A stretch of 64,000 bases of DNA from Streptacidiphilus jiangxiensis. Its GTDB lineage: Bacteria > Actinomycetota > Actinomycetes > Streptomycetales > Streptomycetaceae. Positions 42,350-54,652 of this stretch are shown here, piece after piece (position 1 is the first letter of the stretch; every line of letters begins with the position of its first letter). Both the position numbers and the translations under genes were made by a program. Where the stretch lies: assembly GCF_900109465.1 (NCBI RefSeq), contig NZ_FOAZ01000007.1, positions 36,830 to 100,829 on the forward strand, written 5' to 3'. The notes beneath the pieces were generated by a model that saw only the letters and a program-made list of their open reading frames with translations, was not told the DNA's origin and did no database searches.

Positions 42350-42690
42350 CTATGCGCCGGCCGCGGTGACGCTCTGGCCGTAGTAGAACAGGCCGGTGGG
42401 CTTGTAGCGATGCTTGACCCGGGCGAGGCGCTGGTAGTTCGCGCCGTAGTAGGCGTGCTGCCAGTCGCCGAGGTCGGGGTCGGGGAAGTTGACGTAGGCG
42501 GCCGTGGTGGCCAGGTGGCGGCTGAGGGTGTGTGGTGCATGGCGCGGGTCTGCGCGAGGAGGGCGTCGACCTGGTCGGTGGGGGTGCCTGGCTCCCAGTG
42601 GGTGCCGATGTCGATGACGAAGGTGGCGTCGCGGTGGGGGTAAGCGGTCTCGTCATTGCGGATGTCGTCGCCAGGGTGAAACCGGGCCTT
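42350..42690 (-). pseudogene. remnant of FAD-linked oxidase (BBE C-terminal domain)
   Basis: First frame: RNDETAYPHRDATFVIDIGT, then PTDQVDALLAQTRAMHH. Second frame after a slip in a GTGTGTGG tract (42527-42535): TLSRHLATTAAYVNFPDPDL, GDWQHAYYGANYQRLARVKH and PTGLFYYGQSV, ending at TAG 42350-42352. These are the berberine-bridge-enzyme-like C-terminal blocks of FAD-binding oxidoreductases. The FAD domain is absent upstream, so this is both truncated and frameshifted. Confidence 0.75.
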
Positions 42691-42779
42691 CGGCCCGAAT
42701 GCGATCCCGGGTGCACGACAGCGCGTCGGCCGGAAGACTGAAGGGCGGACGTGCGCCCTCACCAGTGGCGGTGATCGAG

Positions 42780-44054
42780 ATGACCGTGGCCGAGACGAAC
42801 CAGTGGGACGGCCCGGCCCGGCAGATGCTGGCGGGCCTGCTCGCGGCCAGCCACTTGATGCCGCTGGAGACTCTCCCCGATACCTTGGCGGACGGATGCG
42901 CCGCCCTGGGCGGATTCACGCACGTGCTGGTCTACCTGGCGGACCTGGAACTTCGACACTTGCGGCTGCTGACCGGCAGGGGCCAGGATGCTGGCCAGGA
43001 CCCCGGAAACAACCCGGCGGAGTTGCGAATCGACGGAACCCTCGCAGGCCGTGCCTACCAGGTCGGGGAGATCCTCGCCGCCGGCCCGGAACAGCCCGAC
43101 GGCCGGCGCCGGTGGTGGGTCCCCATGCTGAACGGCACCGAGCGACTCGGCGTCCTGCGGCTCACCACCGCGCGCACGGACGACGCGGTCCGCGAGGACA
43201 TCGAGGCCCTGGCGGCGCTGACCGCCTTGGTCGTCGCGAGCAAGCGCGACCGCAGCGACTCCTACGCTCGTCTGACTCGCACCGCCCCGATGTCGGTGGG
43301 CGCCGAGATGCAGTGGCATCTCATGCCGCCGCGCACCTACGCCGACGGCCGCGTGGTCATCGCCGCAGCACTGGAGCCCGCCTACCAGGTCAGTGGCGAC
43401 GCCTACGACTACGCCACGGCCGGAACCCACGTCCACCTGTCGATCTTCGACGCCATGGGCCATGACACGGCCGCTGGGCTGACCGCGAACCTGGCCATGG
43501 CCACCTGCCGCAGCTCTCGACGCCAGGGCTGCACCCTGGTGGAGACGAGCGAGCGGATCGAGGCGGACCTGCTCGAACAGTTCCACCGCAGCCGCTACGC
43601 CACGGGCATCCTCGCCGACCTGGACACGACCAGCGGCCAGCTCACCTTCGTCAATCGCGGGCACCACCTCCCGTTGATCATCCGCTCCGGGCGCTGGACC
43701 GCCAGTCTGCGGTGCGAGCCCGCCCACCCCATGGGCACCGACCTCGGCCTGCCCGTCACGCTGTGCCGTGAGCAGCTCGAGCCAGGCGACCGGATCGTGA
43801 TGTACACCGACGGCATCACCGAGGCCCGGCGCGCGGGCGGCCCCGAATTCGGCCTCGCGCGGTTCGTCGAACTCCTCCTGCGCTATCACGCGGACGGTCT
43901 TCCTGTGCCCGAGACGCTGCGCCGCATCGTGCACGCGGTCTTGGACTATCACTCCGGAGAACTGCAGGACGACGCGACCATCCTGTTCTGCGAATGGCTC
44001 GGCACCGACCCGCAGCCCTCCACTCAAGCAGCCGACCTGACTGGACTGCCCTGA
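42780..44054 (+). CDS. GAF-SpoIIE (PP2C-type) phosphatase
   Basis: 424 aa from ATG 42780 (GGTGATCGAG upstream). N-terminal GAF-like sensor (about 20-165: GCAALGGFTHVLVYLADLEL, GRAYQVGEILAAG), then a PP2C/SpoIIE domain (about 195-410): VVIAAALEPAYQVSGDAYDY, HLSIFDAMGHDTAAGLTANL, FVNRGHHLPLIIRSGRW, MYTDGITEARRAGG, with the metal-binding Asp residues in GDAYDY, FDAMGH and YTDG. Such enzymes dephosphorylate STAS proteins to release a sigma factor. It precedes the SigB-like gene at 44396, which converges on it. Confidence 0.87.
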   Translation: MTVAETNQWDGPARQMLAGLLAASHLMPLETLPDTLADGCAALGGFTHVLVYLADLELRHLRLLTGRGQDAGQDPGNNPAELRIDGTLAGRAYQVGEILAAGPEQPDGRRRWWVPMLNGTERLGVLRLTTARTDDAVREDIEALAALTALVVASKRDRSDSYARLTRTAPMSVGAEMQWHLMPPRTYADGRVVIAAALEPAYQVSGDAYDYATAGTHVHLSIFDAMGHDTAAGLTANLAMATCRSSRRQGCTLVETSERIEADLLEQFHRSRYATGILADLDTTSGQLTFVNRGHHLPLIIRSGRWTASLRCEPAHPMGTDLGLPVTLCREQLEPGDRIVMYTDGITEARRAGGPEFGLARFVELLLRYHADGLPVPETLRRIVHAVLDYHSGELQDDATILFCEWLGTDPQPSTQAADLTGLP

Positions 44055-44351
44055 CGGCAGGCTGCACAGACGACGTCCGGCGACGGAACCACAGAGGTGG
44101 TGCGGGTCGTGCACCTTGGCGCTACGACGGCTGGGCTGTTCCGTCCGTTCACGCCGATGTGCCGGAAAGGAGGCTGGCACGGCGCTGAGCGGTGCGGCCA
44201 AGGTCGTCCCGAGCCGCCAGCGGAGTCTGAACCGCGGCCAGTCCGACAAGGCCACGTGTGGTGCTCAGATCCCCCTCAGCGCAAGGCGCGGCGGGCCTTG
44301 CCGTTCTCACGGGTGAGTGACGATGGCTCAGATCTCATGCCGGGACGGGCG
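44055..44351. other. intergenic, no gene seen
   Basis: About 300 bases between convergent genes; short frames only. The sigma-gene terminator follows. Confidence 0.4.
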
Positions 44352-44389
44352 TGTCGACGGTCGCGTAATGAATTGCGCGACCGTCGACA
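44352..44389 (-). terminator. terminator of the sigma factor gene
   Basis: TGTCGACGGTCGCG (44352-44365) and CGCGACCGTCGACA (44376-44389), a perfect 14-bp stem with loop TAATGAATTG, 6 bases after the sigma stop. Confidence 0.85.
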
Positions 44390-44395
44390 GGGCGG

Positions 44396-45226
44396 TCACT
44401 GATCCGCCAGGAGTGCGTCGCGCAGCTGTGCCAGCACGCGCGACAGGAGCCGGGAGACGTGCATCTGGGAGATGCCCAGGCGTGCGCCGATCTCGGCCTG
44501 GGTGAGCTCGCCGGTGAAGCGCAGGGCGAGGATGGTGCGCTCGCGTTCAGGGAGCTGGGCGATCAGCGGCTTGAGGGACTCCAGGTTCTCGACGCCTTCC
44601 AGGGCGGCGTCGGTGTAGCCGAACCGGCGGCTCTGCGGGCCCTCGGAATCGGTGCCGTCGTCGGGTGCTTCCAGGGTCCCGGCGGTGTACGCGTTGCTCG
44701 CGGTGCGGCCCTCGGCGATCTCCTGCTCGGTTACGTTCAGGGCGACGGCCACTTCCGCGTCGGTGGGTTCGCGCTCGAGCTTCTGGGAGAGTTCGTCCGT
44801 GGCCTTCGCCATCCGCAGGCGGAGCTCCTGGAGTCGACGGGGCACGCGGACCGACCAGCTGGTGTCGCGGAAGAAGCGTCTGAGTTCCCCGGTGACGGTC
44901 GGCAGCGCGAAGGTGGAGAACTCCAGATTGCGATCCGGATCGAACCGGTTGATCGCTTTGATCAGGCCGACGATCCCGACCTGGAGGAGGTCCTCGGTCG
45001 GTTCGTTGCGGTGCCGGAACTGGGCCACGGCGTAGCGCACCAGGGCGAGGTTCAGCTCGACCAGGGTGTTGCGCACGTAGGAGTAGTCCGCGGTGCCTTC
45101 AGTCAGTTCGCGAAGGCGTGTGAAAAGCTGCCTGGACAGCTCGCGTGCTTCGTCGGTGTCGACGGCGTGCGGCGCGGGCAGCCGCGCAGGTGCCCTGTCG
45201 GGTGCGAGGGTTTGTGAATGGGACAT
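44396..45226 (-). CDS. SigB/SigF-family RNA polymerase sigma factor
   Basis: 276 aa. RELTEGTADYSYVRNTLVEL (region 1.2/2.1), YAVAQFRHRNEPTEDLLQVG, IVGLIKAINRFDPDRNLEFS, FALPTVTGELRRFFRDTSWS, VPRRLQELRLRMAKATDELS, and region 4 TQAEIGARLGISQMHVSRLL. About 65% similar by eye to the sigma at 20540-21400. It probably directs promoters of the GTTT-N14-16-GGGTAY type, one of which appears upstream of its own gene. Neighbours: PRC-barrel gene upstream and GAF-SpoIIE phosphatase downstream (convergent). Confidence 0.93.
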   Translation of the reverse strand: MSHSQTLAPDRAPARLPAPHAVDTDEARELSRQLFTRLRELTEGTADYSYVRNTLVELNLALVRYAVAQFRHRNEPTEDLLQVGIVGLIKAINRFDPDRNLEFSTFALPTVTGELRRFFRDTSWSVRVPRRLQELRLRMAKATDELSQKLEREPTDAEVAVALNVTEQEIAEGRTASNAYTAGTLEAPDDGTDSEGPQSRRFGYTDAALEGVENLESLKPLIAQLPERERTILALRFTGELTQAEIGARLGISQMHVSRLLSRVLAQLRDALLADQ

Positions 45227-45307
45227 GGAACGGGTCCTTGGGTGGAGTGCACCCGCACGACTGGATGTGGTGAGGGCCGTCCCTCTCTGGGGGCGTTCTG
45301 CGGGCGG

Positions 45308-45332
45308 TTACCCCGCAGCGCATCCCCCAATC
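45308..45332 (-). promoter_or_regulatory. putative SigB-type promoter of the sigma gene
   Basis: On the minus strand GATT (45332-45329) is followed after 15 bases by GGGTAA (45313-45308), near the SigB/SigF consensus GTTT-N14-16-GGGTAY. It lies about 80 bases upstream of the sigma start, suggesting autoregulation. Confidence 0.45.
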
Positions 45333-45414
45333 GGATTTCTTCCATGGCCTGCAGCCGTCCTCTTCCGCGCGGATCAAGCCGGCAGACGATCCGCTGCCTG
45401 GACGGTCCTCGAGA

Positions 45415-45795
45415 TCACCCGGGGTGCCGGTCGGAGCCGGGGGCGTCGTCGAAGTACCTGCCGGTCTTCTCCCGGTAGCCGGCGAAGGCCTCCGCTGAGT
45501 CGGCGCTGTACTCGGGGGCGCGCCTGAGTCGCTGCTTGCCGCAGTGCAGCTGGACGGTGTTGCACGCGTCGTCGACGCCGGCGATCAGACCCGCGGGTAC
45601 GGCCGGGAGCCTGCCGAAGAACCAGGGCCCGGTGTTGACCACGAGCAGTCCGGTGGAGACGTCGTCGACCGTGCGCAGGACACGGCCCAGTCGCCCGTCC
45701 ACGGCCCGCACGGTGTACCCGGTAAGGCTCCCCAGCCCGGCGTGTCCCTCGAGTTCGAAGTGCCAAAGGTCGGTGCGGTCCGGTGCGGTCGCCAT
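45415..45795 (-). CDS. PRC-barrel domain protein
   Basis: 126 aa: HFELEGHAGLGSLTGYTVRA, VDGRLGRVLRTVDDVSTGLL, NTGPWFFGRLPAVPAGLIAG, then QLHCGKQRLRRAPEYSADSA. One PRC-barrel (about 18-95), more diverged than those at 19672 and 57171 but with the same RRAPEY block. It is upstream of the sigma gene on the same strand, though separated by a putative promoter. Confidence 0.75.
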   Translation of the reverse strand: MATAPDRTDLWHFELEGHAGLGSLTGYTVRAVDGRLGRVLRTVDDVSTGLLVVNTGPWFFGRLPAVPAGLIAGVDDACNTVQLHCGKQRLRRAPEYSADSAEAFAGYREKTGRYFDDAPGSDRHPG

Positions 45796-45933
45796 CTTGG
45801 GTCCCCTTCCGTGTCGGTCCGGGTTTCAGAAGGGCGCGCGATTCGGGCGCGCGACGAATCTGGAGGGGCACGGGCGCGCTGACCAGCGGTGCCTGCTCCG
45901 GTGACGGACGCGGGGAGCCCCTACCGCTGGTGC

Positions 45934-46164
45934 TCACGGGCCTTCGACATGCGCGGCGGCCTCCGTGGACACGGCGATGCAGTCCACGTCTATGCGGTCG
46001 GCCAGGCTGTCCAACATGTCCTTGACCGCGCTCACGGTGCGTGGATCGCCCTCTCCGGCGGTCCAGCCAGACATCTCATCGCTGACTTCGCGGAGCAAGG
46101 ACGTGAGGGTGAGCGCAGGCACCAGCACTTCGCCGTCCGTCAGGCAGACTAGTTCGATCGTCAT
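45934..46164 (-). CDS. DUF6213-like small protein
   Basis: 76 aa from ATG 46164: MTIELVCLTDGEVLVPALTL, TSLLREVSDEMSGWTAGEGD, SAVKDMLDSLADRIDVDCIA. The LVPALxLTSLLR and LADRIDVDCIA blocks resemble the streptomycete DUF6213 family. Soluble and acidic. Longer start at 46182 is open. Function unknown. Confidence 0.6.
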   Translation of the reverse strand: MTIELVCLTDGEVLVPALTLTSLLREVSDEMSGWTAGEGDPRTVSAVKDMLDSLADRIDVDCIAVSTEAAAHVEGP

Positions 46165-46366
46165 CTGCTTCACCGTGATCACTTCCCCGGTGCACTGCGC
46201 GAGGGGTTTCGCGCTGTCGCACGACGGCTACCCCTGCACACGCCCCGCACACCTTGTGAGTACGCGCGGGTCTGCCGAGGTGTGGTGATCGCCGGGTGTC
46301 AAGCCGTCAGCACGGGGCATTCTCCTGGCCCGGGCCCTGGTCCGGCGCAGCACCTTAGGAGACGTC

Positions 46367-46975
46367 ATGGTCACCGACAGACAGGACGACGCCGACACGC
46401 TTCCGCAGCACTACAGCGCGGCGCTGGACCACTTCGGACATCTGGTCCGACAGATCGAGCCCTACCAGTGGGGCCACCGGACACCGTGCAGACAGTGGTC
46501 GGTGCGGGCCCTGGTCAACCACGTCATCGTCCAGCAGCTGTGGGTGCCGCCGTTGCTGGCCGGGACCCCGGCCGTCGCCCTGGCCGATCGGGAGGGTACC
46601 GATGCGCTCGGGCCGGCCCCGGTCCTCGCCTGGAAGCGCGCCGCGACGCTCGCCGAGGAAGCCGTGCACACCACCGGCGCCCTCGATCGCACGGTCGTGC
46701 TGTGGGCCGGCTCCGCGTCCGCCGCCCACCTGTGCAGCCAGATCGCCATGGACACTGTGGTTCACGCCTGGGACCTCGCCTGTGGTCTGGGCGCCGAGGA
46801 ACGGCTCCCTGACCCGCTGGTGGACTTCGCCCTGCGCGAGCTGTCGGGCTATGCCGACCGACTGCCAGCCACTGGACTGTTCGACCCGCCGCTGTCCGCA
46901 CCGCACGGCGCCGACCCGCAGACCCGCCTGCTCGCGCTCACCGGCCGGAGCGCCGCGGACAGTGGCCAGCGCTGA
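46367..46975 (+). CDS. TIGR03086-type DinB/maleylpyruvate-isomerase-fold protein
   Basis: 202 aa. ALDHFGHLVRQIEPYQWGHR, TPCRQWSVRALVNHVIVQQL (the W-x-V-x-x-L-V-x-H-V block with a metal His), and MDTVVHAWDLACGLGAEERL carrying the HAWDL metal-binding His. This is the mycothiol-dependent/DinB-like metalloprotein fold frequent in actinobacteria. It may be a mycothiol-linked detoxification enzyme; no partner gene is adjacent. Confidence 0.83.
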   Translation: MVTDRQDDADTLPQHYSAALDHFGHLVRQIEPYQWGHRTPCRQWSVRALVNHVIVQQLWVPPLLAGTPAVALADREGTDALGPAPVLAWKRAATLAEEAVHTTGALDRTVVLWAGSASAAHLCSQIAMDTVVHAWDLACGLGAEERLPDPLVDFALRELSGYADRLPATGLFDPPLSAPHGADPQTRLLALTGRSAADSGQR

Positions 46976-47107
46976 CCTGTGTGAGTGGCGGACCGCGCGG
47001 AATCCCTGCACGGCAGGTCGCGGTCGGAATGAGCGGGCCATATCGCAGCCCGTAAGGCGGGCAGACTGGAGAGGTGATTCTGGTCGCGCCGGCGTCAAGG
47101 AGGTGTC

Positions 47108-49408
47108 ATGGCACAGGACGGCGGTGGGCATGCGGGCCGGTCCGTTCCGGACGCCTGGTCTCTTCCGGCTGCGTACCTGGACCTGGCGGCCGAGCTGGCG
47201 CGGAGCGAGGATCGCCATCTGCTGGATCTTGCTACCGGTGTTCTGGTGGCGCAGCAGTCGATGGAGCCCGCTGTTGCGGCGGAGTCCTTGCGCCGGTTGG
47301 CTGCGCGGGCCGGGGTCCCGGTCCGCGATCTTGCGGCGGACCTGGTCAGCGGCGCGTGCGGGGTTCCCATCGAGGCCTCCGAGGCATCCGATGGGTCACT
47401 GGCTGCTTCGCGGGCCCGGCTGGAAGCTGTGACGGCGGCGGAGGTGAGCCGGGATCTGGGCGATGTCACGCGCACGCTACTTCGTGCACTGCAGCCGCTC
47501 GGAGTCCAGGGTCTGCTCGTATGGCGGCGCACAGCGAGCGACTGCCTGCGCTTGGCCGCTTCCGCCGGGTTCACGCCCCTGGACCGCGCGCGGTGGTCGC
47601 AGATTCCGCCGCAGTGGCAGGCCCTGCCCCAGCGGGCGCTGGCCGAGGCGGAGCCGATCTGGCTGCCGCACGGCGTCGGGGACGCGGGTGAGCTGCCGGG
47701 ACCGGCCCTGGAGGCGGCGCGCGCGGTGTTGCCCCTGCGGCACGAGGGGATTTCCTGCGGCGTGGTTCTGGTGGCCTGGCGCGAGCCGCGCGCGATGAAC
47801 CGGGAGTTGCGTCTGCAGGTCAGCGGCGTGCTGGACGTGCTTGCCCGGGTGCTGGGGAGTGTCCGGCACCTGACCGATCCCGGCGGAACGCTGCCGGTGC
47901 TGGCCTCGACGCTCGATCTGCTGGCCGAGCCGGCGATAACGCTGCGCAAAGCACGCGAGGAGGCCGCAGACGGATCGCCGGTGCTGTTCGTGGAGCACAT
48001 GAACGCGGCCGCGCAACGGAGGGGCAGCGGCGTGCCAAGGCCTGTGGGCAGGCCGCTCGCGCATGTCCTGCCGCAGGTCGCGGACGACCTCACCGCACTG
48101 GTTGCTGAGGCGTACCGGCACCAGGCGGTGCAGCGGGCGCCCCGGCTTCCCGTCGCAAAGCAGCCGGGCACCGTGCCGCTGTTGAACGTGCGTGTACTGC
48201 CGGTCTCAGCCGAACGGTGTGCGGTGCTGTGGCACGCGGAGGGACGCGACCACAGCTTCTCGGTGCTCAACCGCGCGGGCCGCCTGGGCTCACTGGCCGC
48301 GTTCGAGGACGACCGGGCCCGCGGTGTGACGCAGTGGAGCGAGCAGGTCGCCCCGCTGCTTGGTCTGCCCGCCGACGCGGAGCCGTTCCCGCTGGAGCGG
48401 CTGGCTGACCTGGTCGTCCCCGAGGACAAGTCGGACCTCATCCGGATGCTGGACGCTTTGACTTCCCGCCTGGAGGGCGTCTCGGGGATGCTGCGGTTCC
48501 CCCGACCGGACGGGGGTGTGCGCCATGTCCGCCTCATTGCGGACCCGCTGCTCACCCACGGCACGCTCACGGGCCTGACCGGGTTCTTCCAGGACGCATC
48601 CGCCCAGTACCAGACCGAGGTGGCGCTCGCGGCGACGTTCGACCGGCTCGGCTCGGTGCAGGCCCAGGCGGATCTTCGGCACAGGCTGGCGTTGCAGTTG
48701 CAGCAGGCGATCGTGCCGGAGCAGCCCGGCCTGGACGCACTGCCCGGCTTGCGGGTCGCGGCACGATACCGGCCCGCCGCCGAGGAGTACCGGGTCGGCG
48801 GCGACTGGTACGACGTGCTGGCGCTGCCTGACGGCCGGGTTCTGATCGCCGTCGGTGACGTCGCCGGGCACGGCATCGACGCGGCCACCGGCATGGTGGC
48901 ACTGAAGAACGCCCTGCGGGGGCTCAGCTGCTCCGGCAGCGAGCCAGGTGACGTGATGCGTTCGCTGAACGAGGCGGCTCTGCGCACCACCGGGCGCCCG
49001 ACGGCGACCACCGTCTGCGCCTTCTTCGATCCAGTGGAGCAAACGCTGCAGTGGACCAGCGCCGGGCACCTACCCCCGCTGCTGCTGCGGGACGGCCGGG
49101 CGCGGCTGCTGGAATCCGCACCCAATTTGCTCCTCGGGGCGGTGCCCGGCACCCGGTACCAGGAGTCGCTGGTCAACCTGCGCGGCGGCGACCTGCTGCT
49201 GCTGTGCACGGACGGGCTGATCGAGCGCCGCAGGTCCTCGCTCGACGACGCCCTGGCCATGCTGGCCCGGGCCCTCGAGGGGTTGAATCGCGCCGACGAC
49301 CTGGAGACGGGTGCAGACATGCTCCTGGCTGCAGCCCGGGGAGACACCGACGACGACGCCAGCCTGGTGCTGATCCGCGTCCAATCGGGCCCGCAGAGCA
49401 GTACCTAA
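47108..49408 (+). CDS. ANTAR-GAF-PAS-SpoIIE multidomain phosphatase
   Basis: 766 aa. An ANTAR-like three-helix segment at the N-terminus (about 30-85: LLDLATGVLVAQQSMEPAVA, LRRLAARAGVPVRDLAADLV), a GAF-like domain (110-270), a PAS/PAC region (about 395-500: EQVAPLLGLPADAEPFPLER, GLTGFFQDASAQYQ), and a C-terminal SpoIIE/PP2C phosphatase (about 540-760: RYRPAAEEYRVGGDWYDVLA, IAVGDVAGHGIDAATGMVAL, LLLCTDGLIERRRSSLDDAL) with metal-site Asp residues in GDWYD, GDVAGHG and CTDG. Convergent with a six-HAMP kinase gene 20 bp away, reminiscent of osaC beside osaA. Confidence 0.85.
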   Translation: MAQDGGGHAGRSVPDAWSLPAAYLDLAAELARSEDRHLLDLATGVLVAQQSMEPAVAAESLRRLAARAGVPVRDLAADLVSGACGVPIEASEASDGSLAASRARLEAVTAAEVSRDLGDVTRTLLRALQPLGVQGLLVWRRTASDCLRLAASAGFTPLDRARWSQIPPQWQALPQRALAEAEPIWLPHGVGDAGELPGPALEAARAVLPLRHEGISCGVVLVAWREPRAMNRELRLQVSGVLDVLARVLGSVRHLTDPGGTLPVLASTLDLLAEPAITLRKAREEAADGSPVLFVEHMNAAAQRRGSGVPRPVGRPLAHVLPQVADDLTALVAEAYRHQAVQRAPRLPVAKQPGTVPLLNVRVLPVSAERCAVLWHAEGRDHSFSVLNRAGRLGSLAAFEDDRARGVTQWSEQVAPLLGLPADAEPFPLERLADLVVPEDKSDLIRMLDALTSRLEGVSGMLRFPRPDGGVRHVRLIADPLLTHGTLTGLTGFFQDASAQYQTEVALAATFDRLGSVQAQADLRHRLALQLQQAIVPEQPGLDALPGLRVAARYRPAAEEYRVGGDWYDVLALPDGRVLIAVGDVAGHGIDAATGMVALKNALRGLSCSGSEPGDVMRSLNEAALRTTGRPTATTVCAFFDPVEQTLQWTSAGHLPPLLLRDGRARLLESAPNLLLGAVPGTRYQESLVNLRGGDLLLLCTDGLIERRRSSLDDALAMLARALEGLNRADDLETGADMLLAAARGDTDDDASLVLIRVQSGPQSST

Positions 49409-49428
49409 GCTCGAACTCCCCTGATCGG

Positions 49429-52911
<3,483 letters not shown>

Positions 52912-53202
52912 CTGCGGCCTCTCCACGACTGGTCGGCCTGCCGCCCTCAATTCGACGGCCCGGGAGTCAGAACCTGGCTCGTCTTTCATCGTTCCACGCT
53001 CCAGCCTGGGCAGCAGCGGTCCGCCCGCGGCCGCGGGAACCCGGCGCACCCGCGCGGCATAGTGTCGCGGCCGGTGGGCAGAAGCGACGACACAGTCGGT
53101 GGACACGCCAGGACCGCCCAGGAAGCCGGGCTGCCCGACCACCGAAGCCGGGAGATGATTGCGCCAGAGAAGATCTTCCGACGTGCACCGGAGGGAGTGG
53201 AC
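52912..53202. promoter_or_regulatory. divergent promoter region between kinase and STAS genes
   Basis: About 290 bases between the kinase (minus) and the STAS-HATPase array (plus). No gene is supported. I could not identify consensus promoter elements with confidence. Confidence 0.4.
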
Positions 53203-53583
53203 ATGCCGTCCGAGATCCGGCAGTCCGGCGAAGCCGATGGCGAACGCCTCACGGTCGCGGAGACCCTGGCCGAGCAGGACTCGGTCCTGCGCCTGGCCGG
53301 CGAACTCGACCACGACACCGCCCCGGCGCTGCGCGATGCCCTGCAACGCTGCGAGGAAACCGGGTCCAGGCGGCTCCTCCTGGACCTTTCGGAACTCGGC
53401 TTTTGCGACTCCACCGGACTCAACCTCCTGCTGGAGGCGCGCCTTAGGGCCCAGGAACGCGGCGCGCTGGTCGCCCTGGTAGGTATGCCCGCCCCGGTCG
53501 CCCGACTGTTCAAGACCACCGGGGCGGCCACGCTCTTCCCGCAGTACGCGTCCCTGGCGGACGCCCAGGTCGACGGCGGCTGA
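53203..53583 (+). CDS. STAS-domain anti-sigma-factor antagonist
   Basis: 126 aa; ATG 53203 after GGAGGGA. STAS domain: LRLAGELDHDTAPALRDALQ, LLLDLSELGFCDSTGLNLLL with the phosphorylatable Ser in CDSTGLN (about residue 75), then VGMPAPVARLFKTTGAATLF. It lies 12 bp before an HATPase anti-sigma gene, so the two form a classical partner-switching pair. Its phosphorylation state could be reset by the SpoIIE enzymes at 42780 and 47108. Confidence 0.88.
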   Translation: MPSEIRQSGEADGERLTVAETLAEQDSVLRLAGELDHDTAPALRDALQRCEETGSRRLLLDLSELGFCDSTGLNLLLEARLRAQERGALVALVGMPAPVARLFKTTGAATLFPQYASLADAQVDGG

Positions 53584-53595
53584 AAGAAGGTCCCG

Positions 53596-54021
53596 GTGCC
53601 CAGAGCGAAGTATCCGGCCGGCGGCCCCCGGGTAGACCGGATGGTCGTGTCGGAGGGCCGCGGGGTGGTTGGCCGCTGCCGTGACTTCGTCCGGGCATGC
53701 CTGGACGAGCGCGGCTGGCTCGACGGCCCTGGTGACGAGCAGCGCTCCGTCGTCGAAGACGTCCTGCTGATGACCTCCGAACTGGTCACCAACGCCTGCC
53801 TACACGCCGGCGGCCCACGTCAGCTGGTCGTCTCAAGCACGGGCGGGCGGCTGCGGGTCGAAGTCGAAGACGGCACCGACCAGCCACCGGTGGTGCGCAC
53901 CGCAGTCCCGGCGCACCCCGGCGGCCACGGCCTGCGCGTCCTGCAACAGCTCTCCCGTGCTTGGGGCTGCGAGCCTCGGGAAGACGGCAAGGCCGTCTGG
54001 TTCGAGATCGACCGTGCCTGA
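53596..54021 (+). CDS. RsbW/SpoIIAB-like HATPase anti-sigma factor
   Basis: 141 aa from GTG 53596. RDFVRACLDERGWLDGPGDE, VVEDVLLMTSELVTNACLHA (N box: SELVTNA), LRVEVEDGTDQPPVV (G1 region) and GGHGLRVLQQLSRAWGCEPR (G2 lid). Serine kinase/anti-sigma fold of the RsbW group. Coupled to the STAS gene just upstream. Likely sigma partners are the two intact SigB-like proteins in the window (not proven). Confidence 0.88.
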   Translation: MPRAKYPAGGPRVDRMVVSEGRGVVGRCRDFVRACLDERGWLDGPGDEQRSVVEDVLLMTSELVTNACLHAGGPRQLVVSSTGGRLRVEVEDGTDQPPVVRTAVPAHPGGHGLRVLQQLSRAWGCEPREDGKAVWFEIDRA

Positions 54022-54061
54022 CCTGCAACCGCCTATAACGATCCATGAGGGAGTCCGAGCG

Positions 54062-54418
54062 ATGATCGCGATGGCTGATGTCCGCGAGTGGCGCATGCAC
54101 GACGTGGTGGACCTCGACGGCAAGAAGATCGGCACGCTCGAGTCCGTGTACGTGGACACCGCCACGGATGAACCGTGCTTCGGGACCGTGGTTGTCGGCC
54201 TGCCCACCAGGCACCGCCTGGTCTTCGTCCCCCTGGACGGCGCGCAGGTCGGCCCGGGCTATGTGAAGGTCGCCTACCCCAGATCCCTGGTCAAGGACGC
54301 GCCGGCGATCGACACCGACGGTGTGCTGCCGGCCGAAGAGGAGCCCGCGGTCTTCGCCCACTACGAACTGTCCTACACCGCCGGCGCCGGCGGCGAGCGC
54401 CGCCTGGCGCGCCGATGA
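54062..54418 (+). CDS. PRC-barrel domain protein
   Basis: 118 aa. MADVREWRMHDVVDLDGKKI, GTLESVYVDTATDEPCFGTV, VVGLPTRHRLVFVPLDGAQV. PRC-barrel at about 12-80, then an acidic linker and FAHYELSYTAGAGG. Follows the HATPase by 40 bp and precedes a hydrophobic peptide by 16 bp, repeating the order seen at 19672-20384. Confidence 0.82.
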   Translation: MIAMADVREWRMHDVVDLDGKKIGTLESVYVDTATDEPCFGTVVVGLPTRHRLVFVPLDGAQVGPGYVKVAYPRSLVKDAPAIDTDGVLPAEEEPAVFAHYELSYTAGAGGERRLARR

Positions 54419-54434
54419 CGACGGGAGACGTGAC

Positions 54435-54602
54435 ATGGTCCTCGTGCTGCTTCTCATTCTGGTGGCCGTCGCGCTCGGCATCATCGGCACGGTCGCCAAG
54501 GGTCTGCTCTACCTCCTGGTCATCGGCGTGATCATCTTCCTCGGTGCGCTACTCCTGGGCGCGCTCAGGTTCCGGCACGGGGCACGCCGCCCCACCCGCT
54601 GA
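54435..54602 (+). CDS. small hydrophobic membrane peptide, 55 aa
   Basis: MVLVLLLILVAVALGIIGTV, KGLLYLLVIGVIIFLGALLL then basic RFRHGARRPTR. Two closely spaced hydrophobic helices and a basic C-terminus. ATG 54435 follows GGGAGACG. Paralogue in design of 20211-20384. Confidence 0.72.
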   Translation: MVLVLLLILVAVALGIIGTVAKGLLYLLVIGVIIFLGALLLGALRFRHGARRPTR

Positions 54603-54652
54603 ACACACCGGGAGTAGTGGCCGGAGGAATCGGAGGAAAAGGAAGGGGCGGG

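Noticed and set aside
42759..44255. 498-residue minus-strand open frame
   Set aside because: Shadow of the GAF-SpoIIE phosphatase; no family character and no ribosome-binding site.
47095..49347. 750-residue open frame on the minus strand
   Set aside because: Ser/Arg-rich shadow of the ANTAR-SpoIIE phosphatase gene, with no domain.
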